Below, piece after piece: positions 15,165 through 23,373 of a DNA stretch of 32,633 bases (its first letter is position 1; each line of letters begins with the position of its first letter). A model generated the notes under the pieces. The model made no database searches, was not told the DNA's origin, and saw nothing but the letters and a program-made list of their open reading frames with translations. Position numbers and translations under genes: made by a program. This DNA is from Dehalococcoidia bacterium (GTDB taxonomy: Bacteria; Chloroflexota; Dehalococcoidia; Lucifugimonadales; Lucifugimonadaceae): contig DUCO01000008.1 in NCBI GenBank assembly GCA_012959765.1, positions 5,559 through 38,191 of the forward strand, written 5' to 3'.

Positions 15165-17864
15165 CTAGGTGATATCCCGCCGTTTGAAGCTCATTTGGGA
15201 AAATGAGTGCTTGAACGTAGACTCACCGATTCGGGTTACCCGTGCTGAGGCAATCTTGTAACGGTAGTTCATGGTGATCGGATCAGGTACCCGGGGCGTG
15301 ATCACATTGGCTGGCATTGAGGGTTTGAGGAATTCGCTGAAAGCCACACCCTGCTTGATCGCCGGCGTGACCATGGCAATCGCCGAATACGCCCCCGAGA
15401 CCAGTTCGATATGGCCGTCTTTCATCAACCCGGAAAACCACATATCGTCACTCTTGACACCCAGATTGAAGTTCTTCTGCACCGGCACCCGACGCGACTC
15501 AACAGCGACCAGATCTCCAGACTCAATACCGCGGGCCAACGCATCCGCAGGGTGAATCTCGATGAAATTCATCGGCCAACGCTGCTGGGTGTAGGGGCGG
15601 CGTTCGTAGTCATCGAAGCCAGACTCCCACAATTCGTTGATACGCCCGTTGGTAACCCACAGCTCATCACCCTTGGGCTGCATGAACTCGTAAAAATCGG
15701 CCCACAGTTTCCAGGGTGACTTCACCAGGTTGAGCTTGCCGGTCTGAGTCTTGAACGCCAGCAGGCGCTTGTTATGCACCGTGGTGGCTTCTGGCCCACT
15801 ATCGGGAATGTCTTTACGGTTGTAATCGTGCAGGCGCTTGGTCTGGACGATACGGTCGCCGTCCAGTAACAAGGGTGCTTGCAAGCCTTTGGTACCAAAG
15901 CCCCGCAGGAAATCGTGGGCGCGCATACCTTTACGCCGGGCTACCACCCGAATGGCGTTATAGTCCTTGCGCGAGCCGCGGCTGAAGCGACAGGTCTCCT
16001 CGAAGACCTCGTTACTATCCTTCCAGTCAAATCCCTTGAAGCCCATCTTTTTGGCCAGTGAGGCCGCAATCTTCCAGTCGGGCATGGCTTCGCCCGGGGC
16101 ATCACAGAACTTGCCGTACAGGCGTACTCGCCGCTCTGAGTTGGCCCGTGTGAAATCTTCCTCACCCCAGCCGGCCGCTGGGAACACCAGGTCTGCGTAC
16201 TGGTTGCCGATCGGGTCGCGAAGGTAAATATCCTGATTGGCAATCACCATACCGCCCGAGTCGACCCGGCGCTTGAGGGTGTCGATAATGGTCTGCTTGT
16301 CGAAACTTCGCACCTGGTGGGGATTGAACTTGGTCAGTTTTTTAAAGGCATCTTCCAATGCCGAAGAACCGGGCATGGCCTGAATCCAGGTGGTCCCCAC
16401 CACGTAGGCAAAACGCACGTGGCCATCCTCAAGCCAGCGGTCCAGATCCAGTCGGTGGCGCCGGCGGCCCGGCACCTTGTACGGTGATTTCCAGGTCGGG
16501 TACTTACCGCCACTGACGCCGCCGCGCTGGTGGCCACCCAGACGGGTCATAATCTGACCTGGCCGGCCACCACATCCGAGTATCACACCTAAGGTGCCGA
16601 TCGATGCTGTATTCAGGTAGTTGTTCGACCAGTAATTACCCTTCTCAATACAGATCGAGGTCTTGACCCGCTCGCCGTTGGCTTTGGGTTTTGCCATCAT
16701 CTGCGCGGCGAGGTAGATCTTCTGTGGGTCGATACCAGCGATCTTGGCTGCTACCTCGACTTTCGATTCTTCCTGGGCCAACAGCCATTGCTTCCAATCC
16801 TCGAACCCTTTCACCTGAAACTTGCCCCAGGTGGTACGCCACTGCCAAGGAGTGTTACGGGTTCCCTGGCCAAAACCGGAGTCGGTCTCCCACTGATTGG
16901 CCACGTGCTTTTTGATAAATTCGGCGTCCTCCCAACCGTTTTCCACGATTACACGCTCGATCGCCATGTGCACCGCGGTGTCCGATCCCGGCACGATATC
17001 CAGGTGCAGACCGCCGTGTTTCTCAGCGTAGGCCACCCCGGCGGTGCGCCGAGGGTTAACCATGATGACCTTGGTGTGGTTACCATTAATGCCTTTGAGA
17101 ATCCAGTGGTTCCACAGCGTGGTCTTGGTCTCGAAAGGATCGGTGCCTGATATCAGCAAACAATCCGCCAATGCGAAGTCCTCATGAGAGGCGCCAAAAA
17201 TATCGTAACCAATATCTACCCACCCGGGGGCTGAATTGACGAACGAAGGATGGTCATGGTGCGCCACTGCAGGGCTGTTAATTGCTTTCAACGCCAGTTT
17301 GGTCAGCGCGTAAGTGTTCTCAAAGTATTGGTATGAAAAATACTTCATGGCCCAGGCTGACTCGCCATGGGTTTTGATTACGTGGTTGGATACTTCGGCC
17401 GCGATGTCCAAGGCGAAATCCCAGGTCACCGGCATCAGCAGATCGTTGATCCGCAACATCGGGTGCTGCAGGCGATCCTGGGTGGGCTTTTGCGGGTTAT
17501 AGACCTTCTGTGCGATACAACCCCCGCGGATACTGTGGCCCCCGCCTACGTTTACCACCCGCGACTTGTGGTCACCGACTACGGCGATATGGTGCATCTT
17601 GCCATTCCACTTGCCCTGGGTGTACTGGTTGGGTCCCACCCAGCCCCCCTGCCCGGGCCGCAGCGGGTAATTCAGACCCAGCGCATTCTGGTCTCTTTTC
17701 GGGCCCCCGCTGGGAGCTCCCACCGGCCACCGGTACACCTTGAAACCACAGGCCATGACACAATAGTCACAGCATGTGGTGATGACATCGGCGTCCTTCG
17801 GTGGCAGGGGTATCTGATCCTCTGGTTGATAGAACGGCTGTGAGTCTTTAGCTTGTTTTGACAT
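15165..17864 (-). CDS. idrA: Molybdopterin oxidoreductase, arsenite oxidase/iodate reductase branch (IdrA-like)
   Basis: The product has 899 residues. An N-terminal C-x2-C-x3-C set (Cys32, Cys35, Cys39) is followed by HSIRGG, with Ser111 in the place of the fourth cluster ligand. That is the 3Fe-4S arrangement of AioA, although a Cys follows at 116. RWP and QNALGL near residues 45-64, TDPFET near 241 and the RLGGH pair (Arg441, His445) also match the family. The AioA pocket segment with SECH appears as NSAPGWVDIG (residues 210-219), so the first arsenite-binding His is not kept; this alignment is from memory. There is no Tat leader, so export with the Rieske partner is likely, as in Aio and Idr. 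Two peroxidase genes next to the Rieske gene match the idrABP1P2 set, so respiratory iodate reduction in the periplasm is the best guess. Arsenite oxidation or another oxyanion remains possible. Confidence 0.75.
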   Translation of the reverse strand: MSKQAKDSQPFYQPEDQIPLPPKDADVITTCCDYCVMACGFKVYRWPVGAPSGGPKRDQNALGLNYPLRPGQGGWVGPNQYTQGKWNGKMHHIAVVGDHKSRVVNVGGGHSIRGGCIAQKVYNPQKPTQDRLQHPMLRINDLLMPVTWDFALDIAAEVSNHVIKTHGESAWAMKYFSYQYFENTYALTKLALKAINSPAVAHHDHPSFVNSAPGWVDIGYDIFGASHEDFALADCLLISGTDPFETKTTLWNHWILKGINGNHTKVIMVNPRRTAGVAYAEKHGGLHLDIVPGSDTAVHMAIERVIVENGWEDAEFIKKHVANQWETDSGFGQGTRNTPWQWRTTWGKFQVKGFEDWKQWLLAQEESKVEVAAKIAGIDPQKIYLAAQMMAKPKANGERVKTSICIEKGNYWSNNYLNTASIGTLGVILGCGGRPGQIMTRLGGHQRGGVSGGKYPTWKSPYKVPGRRRHRLDLDRWLEDGHVRFAYVVGTTWIQAMPGSSALEDAFKKLTKFNPHQVRSFDKQTIIDTLKRRVDSGGMVIANQDIYLRDPIGNQYADLVFPAAGWGEEDFTRANSERRVRLYGKFCDAPGEAMPDWKIAASLAKKMGFKGFDWKDSNEVFEETCRFSRGSRKDYNAIRVVARRKGMRAHDFLRGFGTKGLQAPLLLDGDRIVQTKRLHDYNRKDIPDSGPEATTVHNKRLLAFKTQTGKLNLVKSPWKLWADFYEFMQPKGDELWVTNGRINELWESGFDDYERRPYTQQRWPMNFIEIHPADALARGIESGDLVAVESRRVPVQKNFNLGVKSDDMWFSGLMKDGHIELVSGAYSAIAMVTPAIKQGVAFSEFLKPSMPANVITPRVPDPITMNYRYKIASARVTRIGESTFKHSFSQMSFKRRDIT

Positions 17865-17870
17865 ATCCGG

Positions 17871-18431
17871 TCACCCCGTGTTCAGGTTATCGAAGCGGCC
17901 GTAGATCAGGCCAAGCATGCCGACGGCATAGATGTCGTCGCCTTCCAGTTCCAGCAACACCTGCGGAAGGCTCTCGGTTGCATGACCGCCAATGACCATG
18001 CCGTGGCGCGTCAAATCGAAACTGGTCTGGTGCAATGGACAGGGCCCGAGCGCCTGATCCGGCGCACTAAAGGCACCGGGGCCCTCAAGAGAACCTCCCA
18101 TATGCGTGCACAGAGCGTTAAACGCGACGATATTCTGATCTGGGCCGATTCCACCACCAGCCAATGCGTCCAGCCGGAAAAGCAGACTATTAGAATTCTG
18201 GTACTCGTCCGGATAATTGAATTTATGTGGCGAATTCAACTTCAGTGCGCTCAATTTACCAATCAACTTGCGCGGATAACGGGCTACCTCAGCCGCCAGG
18301 GCCTTGCTATCCAGGCCTGGCAACCCCGGCAACAGCACTGTGCTGACGACTGCTGCGCTGCCACCAAAAAGGAATGCTCGACGCGTCATGCAGACGCCTG
18401 GTTTTTGAGTATCATCAATCGGATTTGACAT
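17871..18431 (-). CDS. idrB: Rieske 2Fe-2S small subunit (IdrB/AioB-like)
   Basis: The product has 186 residues. A twin-arginine leader (TRRAFLFGG near residues 16-24, then a hydrophobic stretch to about residue 47) directs folded export. The Rieske ligands are CTHMGG near residue 108 and CPLHQT near residue 131. The extra Cys pair that forms a disulphide in many Rieske proteins and in some AioB is absent (Gly and Leu instead). This points to a lower redox potential, by analogy with the family. AGGAAAAAGTC precedes the ATG. The gene sits 12 bases after the peroxidase gene and six before the Mo subunit gene, so the two subunits are made together. It probably passes electrons between the Mo subunit and a periplasmic cytochrome c. 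Confidence 0.83.
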   Translation of the reverse strand: MSNPIDDTQKPGVCMTRRAFLFGGSAAVVSTVLLPGLPGLDSKALAAEVARYPRKLIGKLSALKLNSPHKFNYPDEYQNSNSLLFRLDALAGGGIGPDQNIVAFNALCTHMGGSLEGPGAFSAPDQALGPCPLHQTSFDLTRHGMVIGGHATESLPQVLLELEGDDIYAVGMLGLIYGRFDNLNTG

Positions 18432-18443
18432 GACTTTTTCCTG

Positions 18444-19676
18444 TTATTGTTGGCCAACCGCAGCCAGGTAGCTTTCGAGGCCGATACGTTTAGCGCGGAT
18501 TTGGGTTAATCCGGGCACATTCGGCAACACACCGTAAGGCGGTACCTCGGGCAGTTTCATCCGGATCTCATCACCGCTGATCTCTTCGAGAAAAACCACC
18601 AGGGCCTCTTTTTCCTCGTCGCTCAGATTCAACGGCTTTAAGATTGGCGTCTTGTTCTCCAAGCCATGGGTGCCATCGGTGAACTCGTTCTCACCACCAC
18701 CTTCGTTGTAGAAGTCGATCACTTCTTCCAAGGTGTAGAACTGTCCGGCGTGCATATAAGGTGCGGTATAAACGAGGTAACGCAGCGGTGCCGTACGGTG
18801 TTTACCTACATCTACTGGCCGCTTGCTAGAAAAATACAGGCCGGCGTCATCCTTCCAACTGCGGTAGTGTTTCTCGTAAACGCCCTTGGCGTAGTTCTCC
18901 CAGCGGAAGGTCACGGTGTTAAGCCCCATCTCTTCCCACTCAAATGGTCGTGGTACACCCAGGTTGTAATACTTCTCGTCCGTCAGGGTCGAGCCGTTGT
19001 GACATTCGATGCAATTTGCCTTACCCTCAAACAACTGTTTACCCATCACCGCCTGCTCGGATAATGCATCCAGGTCGCCAGCCAGATAACGATCAAGTGG
19101 TGTATCTTGCTGACTAAGGGTCCGTTCAAAGGTGGCAACGGCCATCCACGCGTCCCCTAGGTTAGGCTGCTGGGTTCCGAAAACCTCACGAAATTTTTCG
19201 ATGTAGTACGGTGTCTGACGCAACCTAGCTTCCATCACGTCGTCCTCACCGTTGCCTGCCACAGCCCCTTTGTTGGCGATGGGTGCTTGCGCTTCGAGAC
19301 TCTTGGCGTTTCCCTGCCAGAACAGCTTGCTCAGATAGGCGGTATTAACAACAGTCTGCGAATTACGCCAGTGAACCGCGCCGGGATATCCGCGCGAGAT
19401 CGGATCGTTAAACCCCCAACCTTGTTTGGGATCATGGCAGTCACCACAACTGAGGCTGGCGTCACCGGTCAACTTGGGGTCAAAGAACAGCATCATGCCC
19501 AAATCCGCTTTCGCTTGTGTAATCGGGTTATCCGGTGGGGCCGGTGGAGGCGGTAACGGTGCCAACGGTGGATCGATATCTGGGTCACCCGTCGCCAGGG
19601 ACGCGGGGCTCGCCAGAAACAGTGCCGTAGCCAGAGTCACGACTAACGATAGGGGCATCTGCAGTTGCGCTTTCAT
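18444..19676 (-). CDS. idrP1: MauG/CcpA-type dihaem peroxidase (IdrP1/P2-like), Rieske-adjacent copy
   Basis: The product has 410 residues from the ATG at 19674-19676, which has GGAG seven bases upstream and opens a signal peptide (MPLSLVVTLATALFLASPAS). A longer start at 19721 would overlap the preceding gene by 29 bases. A Pro-rich segment (residues 40-52) leads into the dihaem peroxidase fold: CGDCH near residue 82 with the KQGWGF stretch, and CIECH near residue 227 in KANCIECHNGSTLTDE. TAPYMHAGQFYTLEEVIDFYN is the usual C-terminal signature. In iodate reducers such proteins are thought to remove peroxide formed at the Mo subunit. The P1 name is given by adjacency to idrB only, and the two copies might be swapped. 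Confidence 0.78.
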   Translation of the reverse strand: MKAQLQMPLSLVVTLATALFLASPASLATGDPDIDPPLAPLPPPPAPPDNPITQAKADLGMMLFFDPKLTGDASLSCGDCHDPKQGWGFNDPISRGYPGAVHWRNSQTVVNTAYLSKLFWQGNAKSLEAQAPIANKGAVAGNGEDDVMEARLRQTPYYIEKFREVFGTQQPNLGDAWMAVATFERTLSQQDTPLDRYLAGDLDALSEQAVMGKQLFEGKANCIECHNGSTLTDEKYYNLGVPRPFEWEEMGLNTVTFRWENYAKGVYEKHYRSWKDDAGLYFSSKRPVDVGKHRTAPLRYLVYTAPYMHAGQFYTLEEVIDFYNEGGGENEFTDGTHGLENKTPILKPLNLSDEEKEALVVFLEEISGDEIRMKLPEVPPYGVLPNVPGLTQIRAKRIGLESYLAAVGQQ

Positions 19677-19692
19677 GATGTTCTCCACTGGG

Positions 19693-20847
19693 TTAGTTCG
19701 GGACTTCGAGCCAGTTGTCAATGATTTCGTACTCCAGGGGTATGCTGACCTTCTCTGCGGTAGGTGCAGTAGGGCTGCTGAGGCTGCGTAAAAACGCCAC
19801 CAGTTGTGCCTGTTCTGAACCGTCCAGATCCAGGGGCGTTAGCTCAGTCGCCAGAGGATCATCATGGCCGCCTCCGGCGACATAGAACTCGACCACCTCT
19901 TCAAGCGTCTGCAATACGCCGTTGTGCATATAGGGCGCGGTGTAAACCGTTTCCCGTAGTGTCGGAGTGATGAAACTGCCCACATCCTTGTAATCCTTGC
20001 TGACCAGGAAATAGCCCACGTCACGGCGCCAGATATCGGCTTTGGGAACACCATGATTGGTGATTACCGCGCGGTAAGCGATGTGTCGCAGGGGGTCGCG
20101 GAAGATCTCGAGATTCTCCGGCACACCAGTGTTGTGCGGTCTGCCATCGGAGAAATACGGGCCGTTGTGACAGGCGATACAACCCGCCTTTCCCTCGAAC
20201 AGGATGCGACCCAATTGGGCCTCTCCCGACAGCATCCCAGTGTCGAATGGGGCGTTACTCGAAGTGAGCGTGCGCATGAATGCGTCTAGCGCCTTGCGAC
20301 CCCTGCCCGAACTGCACTCGCCGTTGAAATTCTCCTGACACATCTGGACATAGACCGGGTCTTGTTTCATGCGCTCGTGCATCAATCGCATGTCCATGTT
20401 CATCATCATGGTTTCAGTTATCTGGTCGCGCACGACATCGTTAAGGTTAGCGCCCATGTGGCCATCCCAACCCCATCCGGTATCAGCAAAGTCCTCCTTG
20501 TACGCTACGTTGAGAAGCGTAGGTGCGTTTCGGAAATGGCGGGTACCGGGATAGGCGTCCGACAGCGCCATGGGCTGGCCTTTCTTATCAGTCTGGCGGG
20601 TAAAACCCTGGCGTGGGTCATGGCAGGTTGCGCAACTGATGGCGCCGTCTCCTGAAACCCGAACATCAAAAAACAGGCGCTGACCCATCTTTGCCAGGCT
20701 CGGGTTCGGTGCCTCCTTTTCTGGAAGGGGCCCGATGGTTGGGAAGTTTCCAGCCGGGGCTGTCGTCCCCAATGCCAGCAGAACCGCTAATAGCAAAGCA
20801 CTGACTACCATGCGGGTAATTCGAGAATTGGGCTTTGGTGATGTCAT
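19693..20847 (-). CDS. idrP2: MauG/CcpA-type dihaem peroxidase (IdrP1/P2-like), distal copy
   Basis: The product has 384 residues. A GAGGGG site precedes the ATG, and a signal peptide (MVVSALLLAVLLALGTTAPA) is clear. Haem sites are CATCH near residue 77, in SCATCHDPRQGFTRQTD, and CIACH near residue 225, in AGCIACHNGPYFSDG. TAPYMHNGVLQTLEEVVEFY and a MFxx-poor, Met-rich loop (MMMNMDMRLMHERM, residues 145-158) are visible. The Met-rich loop is unusual for the family and is absent from the neighbouring copy. It lies 19 bases after the cupredoxin-like gene. By family it reduces hydrogen peroxide with cytochrome c electrons in the periplasm. The P2 name is tentative. Confidence 0.78.
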   Translation of the reverse strand: MTSPKPNSRITRMVVSALLLAVLLALGTTAPAGNFPTIGPLPEKEAPNPSLAKMGQRLFFDVRVSGDGAISCATCHDPRQGFTRQTDKKGQPMALSDAYPGTRHFRNAPTLLNVAYKEDFADTGWGWDGHMGANLNDVVRDQITETMMMNMDMRLMHERMKQDPVYVQMCQENFNGECSSGRGRKALDAFMRTLTSSNAPFDTGMLSGEAQLGRILFEGKAGCIACHNGPYFSDGRPHNTGVPENLEIFRDPLRHIAYRAVITNHGVPKADIWRRDVGYFLVSKDYKDVGSFITPTLRETVYTAPYMHNGVLQTLEEVVEFYVAGGGHDDPLATELTPLDLDGSEQAQLVAFLRSLSSPTAPTAEKVSIPLEYEIIDNWLEVPN

Positions 20848-20866
20848 CTATATCCCCTCTTCTGGT

Positions 20867-21661
20867 TTACTCGGAGTCGGAGAACGTGAAATTTGCGCTT
20901 GCTGTCGCACCGGCAGACACGCTGATTTTTGCCTTCTGGATGCCAAAGCGTGGATGCCAAGCCTTGACGGTGTAGTCCCCTGATGGCACGCCATCAATTA
21001 AATAACTGCCATCCTCGCCGACGACCACCGCGTACGGGTGCCCCGGGGCCATCATGAAACCGAACATGAAATTGTGGGCCTCGCAATTCAAACTGATGAA
21101 TGGCGATCGGCGCGGTTTCAGCTTTTTGATGATGTCACCCGGATCAGGTTGGCCGAAATTGAACATGGTCCGCTTTACTACCCGACCCTTTTCAACGCCA
21201 ATCATCTCGCGGGTGTTGATGTTGTGCAGGACTGAATCGGGATCCGCATGGCGTATGGTGATCTTGCCGGGCCGGACAACCTGCGCCCATGGGCGAAATC
21301 GACAACCCTCCTGCAGTACCAGATACCCCTCTCCCTGGGGCTCGCCCCATTGCTTGCCCGAAGCGATCTTGTCTATAAATACAAAGCTGCCTCGCAACGC
21401 GCCGTCTTTGACGTCTACCCATACGACCTCGCGGTAGCCGCTACCATCTTCGTCACACACATCCGGGTTTTTGTTGATGGCGATTCGATCTATTGCGTCC
21501 ACCGGCAGTTCTCCAGTGAAAGTGACGCGCCCAGAAATGTTCCCGCCATCGGTTACTTCGATCTCCTGGTACTGCTTTTTGGCCGCGAGTCCTGCTGGGG
21601 GGAACGCCAGCAGTAGGCTCAGGGCCGCCAGCAACTGACCCGAACGTCGAAACATTGACAT
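20867..21661 (-). CDS. Periplasmic cupredoxin-like / carboxypeptidase-regulatory-like protein
   Basis: The product has 264 residues. AGGAG stands eight bases before the ATG, and a signal peptide (LLAALSLLLAFPPAGLA) is present. The first part has a Ca-binding-like beta domain (ISGRVTFTGELP). A middle part contains LHNIN, then NCEAHNFMFGFMMAPGHPYAVV. The His, Cys, His and Met in that order are the ligand set of type 1 copper proteins, although the spacing is not the textbook one. The last 45 residues (GSYLIDGVPSGDYTVKAWHP) form a carboxypeptidase-regulatory-like fold. It is the first gene after promoter P2 and precedes the peroxidase genes. It could be a periplasmic copper electron carrier or a structural partner of the molybdoenzyme. 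Function is not established. Confidence 0.7.
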   Translation of the reverse strand: MSMFRRSGQLLAALSLLLAFPPAGLAAKKQYQEIEVTDGGNISGRVTFTGELPVDAIDRIAINKNPDVCDEDGSGYREVVWVDVKDGALRGSFVFIDKIASGKQWGEPQGEGYLVLQEGCRFRPWAQVVRPGKITIRHADPDSVLHNINTREMIGVEKGRVVKRTMFNFGQPDPGDIIKKLKPRRSPFISLNCEAHNFMFGFMMAPGHPYAVVVGEDGSYLIDGVPSGDYTVKAWHPRFGIQKAKISVSAGATASANFTFSDSE

Positions 21662-21745
21662 ACCGTACTCTCCTGTTTGGATTGGGTATCTGGGCAGTCG
21701 GCATCACAATTACCGCCCGCCGGTGTGCATGTACCCTAGGAGTAA

Positions 21746-21760
21746 GCAACAAACGTGCCA
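21746..21760 (-). promoter_or_regulatory. Sigma-54 promoter P2 (idr-like operon)
   Basis: The minus strand reads TGGCAC-GTTTG-TTGC followed by T, a full match to the RpoN consensus, with GG and GC ten bases apart. The expected start of transcription is near 21734, about 73 bases before the ATG at 21661. A perfect dyad lies upstream at 21848-21862. The 332-base gap between 21661 and 21994 holds no gene that I can support. Confidence 0.87.
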
Positions 21761-21847
21761 GACACTCCAAAGACGCACAGATTCAAGGAAATTGCCGGGA
21801 AACACGGTCCTGGGCTCCCGAGGCATGCGCGATAACCGAGGCTGTGA

Positions 21848-21862
21848 TGAACGTATCGTTCA
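21848..21862. promoter_or_regulatory. Operator-like dyad upstream of P2
   Basis: TGAACGTATCGTTCA is a perfect inverted repeat (TGAACG/CGTTCA around three bases), the best copy of the tGAAC-N5-GTTCa motif in the window. Its centre (21855) is 95 bases upstream of the -24 element. A GTTCA half-site follows at 21890-21894, 32 bases further out. No full second site is seen at the 41-base spacing found at the other two promoters. Confidence 0.5.
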
Positions 21863-21993
21863 AACTTAGGCGGGATAAGGCTACACGGCGTTCACTATGG
21901 AGACGGCAGACGACCCGGAAAATCGCCGGCGCCTTGCGCCTAACCTAGACATGCATGCGTGGTACGACAAAGGCCCGGACGAAGGCTAAAGGG

Positions 21994-23373
21994 TCAGGGG
22001 CCCTCAGGCTCAGGTGCTGAGGCGGCGCCTGGTTCTTTCAGGTTGTACTGATTAATCAATCGCCGCAAACGTGGTCGGGAAGTGCCCAGAATCTCGCAGG
22101 CGCAACCACGATGCCAGCCAGTATGCTGCAGTACCCGCAGCACGTGCGCCCTTTCTACGTCCTGCAGGCTCAGTCGGACATCGGTGACCGGCGTAAGCGT
22201 TGACACCTGTTTGTGCAACTGTGTCGGCAGCAGATCAAGCGTGACTGTGTCACCCGGACACATGGCCACCGCTTTCATCAACAGGTTCTCGAGTTCCCGA
22301 ACGTTGCCCGGCCAAGTGTAAGCATAAAAGGCTTCCATCACCTCTGCGGAGATAGTCGCAACGCTTTTGTGGAACTCGCGGTTAATCCGCCCAAGCAGGT
22401 AGGATATAAGCGATGGGAGGTCCTCGAGCCGGTCTTTCAAAGCAGGCACCGGGATATTGACCACCTGAAGCCGGTAAAACAGGTCTTCACGGAAGCGGTT
22501 ATCGGCAACCAATTCCTTCAGGTTCGCGTTGCATGCCGAGATGATCCTGGCATTCGTTTGCCGGCTTTCCTTGCCTCCCACCGGCAAGTATTCTTTCTCT
22601 TGGAGCACTCGCAGCAACTTGGCCTGGATGTTGGGGGAAAGTTCCCCCACCTCATCAAGAAAAATCGTGCCGTCCTGGGCCAGGGCAAACTTTCCTGGCT
22701 GACTGCTGATTGCGCCGGTGAATGCCCCTTTCTCATGACCGAACATGTCAGACTCCAGCAGGGTCTCGACCAGTGCTGCACAGTTGATAGCAACAAACGG
22801 GCCATCCGGGGTCGGACCCGCCCGGTGCAGATTTCGCGCTACCAGCTCCTTCCCGGTACCGCTGGCCCCCGAAATATGCACGGTCACCGGCTTGCGTGCT
22901 ATCAGCCCAATAGTCTTGAAAACTTCTTTCATCGGCCGACTATTACCAATCATGGTGTAACCACGATGACTTGTCTGGTGTTCCAACACCAGTTGCAGCC
23001 CCGCCACATCACTCTGGCGGCGGTTAATCGCTCGCTCCACTGCCTGGTCCATCTCTGAAATATCAATGGGTTTGGTGATGTAGTCATCGGCACCACGCTG
23101 CATTGCCGTAATAGTGCTATCCATGTCATCGAATGCAGTGATGATGATCACCGGGGTCTGCCCAAAGTGGGTCTTGAAATCGGGTAATGCTTCCAAACCA
23201 CTGCGGCCGGGCATGCGGATATCCAGAATAATCAGGTTGGGGCCAAAAGATTCAGCCGCGCTCATGCCCGCGGCAGCATCGTGAGCTATCTCGACCTCGT
23301 GGGTTGCACGGAAGTGCAGCTGCAACGTACGGCAGCTGGCTACATCATCATCGATGATCAGGATTTTAGCCAT
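21994..23373 (-). CDS. Sigma-54-dependent response regulator, NtrC family
   Basis: The product has 459 residues from the ATG at 23371-23373, eight bases inside the end of the kinase gene. Earlier frame sequence is unlike a receiver. A receiver domain (IIDDD at 6-10, phospho-acceptor Asp51 in LIILDIRMPG, a Lys in ITKPID near 103) is followed by an AAA+ domain with GASGTGKE (Walker A), GAFTGA (the sigma-54 contact loop), DGTIFLDEVGEL (Walker B) and an arginine-finger region. A Fis-type helix-turn-helix closes the protein (ERAHVLRVLQHTGWHRGCAC...). It should bind upstream dyads as an oligomer and open sigma-54 promoters when phosphorylated by the kinase next door. It is the only such activator in the window, and three sigma-54 promoters are nearby. 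Confidence 0.9.
   Translation of the reverse strand: MAKILIIDDDVASCRTLQLHFRATHEVEIAHDAAAGMSAAESFGPNLIILDIRMPGRSGLEALPDFKTHFGQTPVIIITAFDDMDSTITAMQRGADDYITKPIDISEMDQAVERAINRRQSDVAGLQLVLEHQTSHRGYTMIGNSRPMKEVFKTIGLIARKPVTVHISGASGTGKELVARNLHRAGPTPDGPFVAINCAALVETLLESDMFGHEKGAFTGAISSQPGKFALAQDGTIFLDEVGELSPNIQAKLLRVLQEKEYLPVGGKESRQTNARIISACNANLKELVADNRFREDLFYRLQVVNIPVPALKDRLEDLPSLISYLLGRINREFHKSVATISAEVMEAFYAYTWPGNVRELENLLMKAVAMCPGDTVTLDLLPTQLHKQVSTLTPVTDVRLSLQDVERAHVLRVLQHTGWHRGCACEILGTSRPRLRRLINQYNLKEPGAASAPEPEGP

Noticed and set aside
15165-18431. Plain arsenite oxidase (aioBA)
   Set aside because: The Mo and Rieske subunits fit the wider family, but the pocket segment lacks the expected His and two dihaem peroxidase genes are present with no sign of aioX/aioS-type genes as neighbours. 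Kept only as an alternative.
21928-21940. Hairpin GGCGC-CTT-GCGCC as a terminator
   Set aside because: The stem has only five pairs and no T-run follows directly on either strand, so I do not call a terminator.
22213-23058. Plus-strand open frame of 281 codons
   Set aside because: It is antisense to the AAA+ domain of the response regulator, where the minus strand has clear motifs.
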